A stretch of DNA of 54,014 nucleotides from an uncultured Ignavibacteria bacterium (lineage in GTDB: Bacteria > Bacteroidota > Ignavibacteria > Tepidaquicellales > Tepidaquicellaceae): the NCBI GenBank assembly GCA_937872315.1, contig CALMST010000066.1, positions 1-54,014 of the forward strand, in the 5' to 3' direction. The stretch's first letter is position 1. Every line of letters starts with the position of its first letter. Of the stretch, positions 53,061 through 54,014 are shown in pieces. The notes under the pieces are model-generated. The model saw only the letters and a program-made list of their open reading frames with translations. It ran no database searches and was not told the DNA's origin. The translations under genes and the position numbers were made by a program.

Positions 53061-54014
53061 TTATTGTAGTATAATCATCTTTTTAACTGAAGAGTAATTT
53101 CCTGCAGTTAATCTGTAAAAATAAATGCCGCTCGATAGCTGGAAATTGACAGATGATAACTGATAATTGTATGTTCCGGGCGACAGTATTTGGTTTACAA
53201 GTGTTAATACTTCCCTTCCCAGTCCGTCATATATTTTTAATGAAACAAATCCGGGTTCCGCAATCTCAAATTCCAAATTCGTTTCCGGATTAAAAGGGTT
53301 AGGGTAGTTTTGTTTTAAATTAAATTCTACAGGTATTTCTGAAGAAATATTATGAATACCAACAATATCACGCGAATATTTATATATCCTGTCTCCAACA
53401 GCAAAAGCAAGCGTATCACTTAAAAATCTGAACCTGTTTACGTTTGTTCCCCATCCGGCAAGAGTCCAGTTTAAACCACCGTTTGTCGTCTGGTAAGTCG
53501 GACCTGTCCAGCCGCCTACCCATCCTGTATTTTCATTTACAAAACCAATTCCTTCTTCATCATAATTTCTGAAAGGTATATCAAACCAGTTATTTCCGTT
53601 ATTAGTAGTCTTTAATATATAAGCTAAACCGGTAGGTCGTTCTATGCTGACAAAGCCTGTATTAACATTGATAAAGGAAATTTTCCAGCACCATTCCGTT
53701 TGTCTTGGTGTAACATGCACGCGCTGCCATGATACACCTCCGTTTGTAGTTTTTATTATAACCGCATTTCCCTGAAGATTGGCATTGTTACCGCCAACAG
53801 CTATACCGGAATCCGGTGACCAGAAATAAATGTCAATTAATGTCTTCACAATTGATGTATCTGAGAATACAAGATTCCAGGAGATACCTTTGTCGGTAGT
53901 TTTTATGACCCGGCCCGAACCATAGTATCTTCCGCATGCATAAGCAAGATCTTCATTTACAATATACATTCCGCAAATTCCCTGAGGTCTTTTGCCGTTA
54001 ATATTTGAAACAGG
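53061..54014 (-). CDS. T9SS protein with YCF48/BNR-like propeller, 5'-truncated by window edge
   Basis: The frame is open to the last base, so the gene begins beyond the window; the Met at 53969 is internal (context QGICGMYIVNEDLAYA). About 220 residues of propeller repeats with the YCF48/BNR pattern are visible: VIKTTDKGISWNLVF, VIIKTTNGGVSWQRV, AYILKTTNNGNNWFD, TYQTTNGGLNWTLAG. A T9SS sorting domain closes it: NYPNPFNPETNLEFEI, IYDGLGREVLTLV, SGIYFYRL, ending KKMIILQ. It is secreted and surface-attached; ligand unknown. The sorting domain is related to those at the left edge but not identical. Confidence 0.85.
   Translation of the reverse strand, partial: PVSNINGKRPQGICGMYIVNEDLAYACGRYYGSGRVIKTTDKGISWNLVFSDTSIVKTLIDIYFWSPDSGIAVGGNNANLQGNAVIIKTTNGGVSWQRVHVTPRQTEWCWKISFINVNTGFVSIERPTGLAYILKTTNNGNNWFDIPFRNYDEEGIGFVNENTGWVGGWTGPTYQTTNGGLNWTLAGWGTNVNRFRFLSDTLAFAVGDRIYKYSRDIVGIHNISSEIPVEFNLKQNYPNPFNPETNLEFEIAEPGFVSLKIYDGLGREVLTLVNQILSPGTYNYQLSSVNFQLSSGIYFYRLTAGNYSSVKKMIILQ

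Overview
The window looks like an AT-rich chromosomal segment of an FCB-group bacterium, most likely Ignavibacteriota or a close Bacteroidota/Chlorobi relative. This is an inference from four signals. Six genes end in type IX secretion (T9SS) sorting domains with the NxPNPFNP signature. Several genes have the Bacteroidota-type promoter (TTG, about 20 nt, TAnnTTTG). Shine-Dalgarno sequences are nearly absent. Bacteroidota-typical families such as DUF3467 and a DUF3098-like protein are present. I see no rRNA, tRNA, CRISPR, phage or transposase gene. The one confident RNA gene is a tmRNA.

Layout. 1-1762: two tandem T9SS cargo genes that share a perfect 199-bp repeat, followed by a palindromic intergenic element. 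2003-11833 (+): a CADD-like (pABA synthase family) gene with its terminator, then a run of tightly spaced genes: CoA-binding protein, two DUF2723 membrane glycosyltransferase-like paralogs, a BamA/TamA-like barrel, rsmE, two paralogous barrels and a diheme cytochrome c lipoprotein. It ends in a bidirectional terminator. 11911-14940 (-): nuoL, nuoK and an AhpD-like gene. 14956-21238: lptF/G permease, DUF3467 gene (-), PfkB kinase, recO, an HtrA protease and two T9SS cargos. 21324-24311: a beta-propeller lipoprotein with an atypical CX4CH motif, a thioesterase and arginase. 24325-32105 (-): a compact run CNNM/CorC - mlaE - pyrB - pyrC - parA - valS. 32212-33829 (-): T9SS cargo, nuoI and a small membrane protein.

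33830-34376 is the only long gene-free stretch. It holds a nested set of complementary segments (34009-34201) that looks like an unassigned structured RNA. 34377-37144 (+): hisS, an unknown gene, lgt and a glutaredoxin-like gene, then an outer-membrane barrel. 38000-41738 (+): rpmH, rnpA, yidD, yidC and a GT9 glycosyltransferase, converging on the tmRNA. 42129-46612 (-): DUF3098-like gene, M20 dipeptidase, a TPR protein, a PstS-like lipoprotein and a small membrane protein. 46729-48819 (-): tonB and an L,D-transpeptidase. 48995-52883 (-): the pst phosphate transporter in the order pstS, pstC, pstA, pstB, with a Pho-box-like array upstream. A T9SS YCF48/BNR-type propeller gene runs off the right edge.

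Functionally, the segment combines envelope biogenesis (LptF/G, MlaE, Lgt, YidC/YidD, BamA-like, L,D-transpeptidase, TonB, T9SS cargo), respiration (dispersed nuo genes, cytochrome c), pyrimidine synthesis, translation (ValS, HisS, L34, RNase P protein, tmRNA, RsmE) and phosphate uptake. The observations most worth checking are the structured RNA candidate, the homogenised T9SS sorting domains, the CADD-like enzyme with its conserved sacrificial-type residues, the TonB/PstS-like/TPR cluster beside pst, and the missing start codon of pstC.
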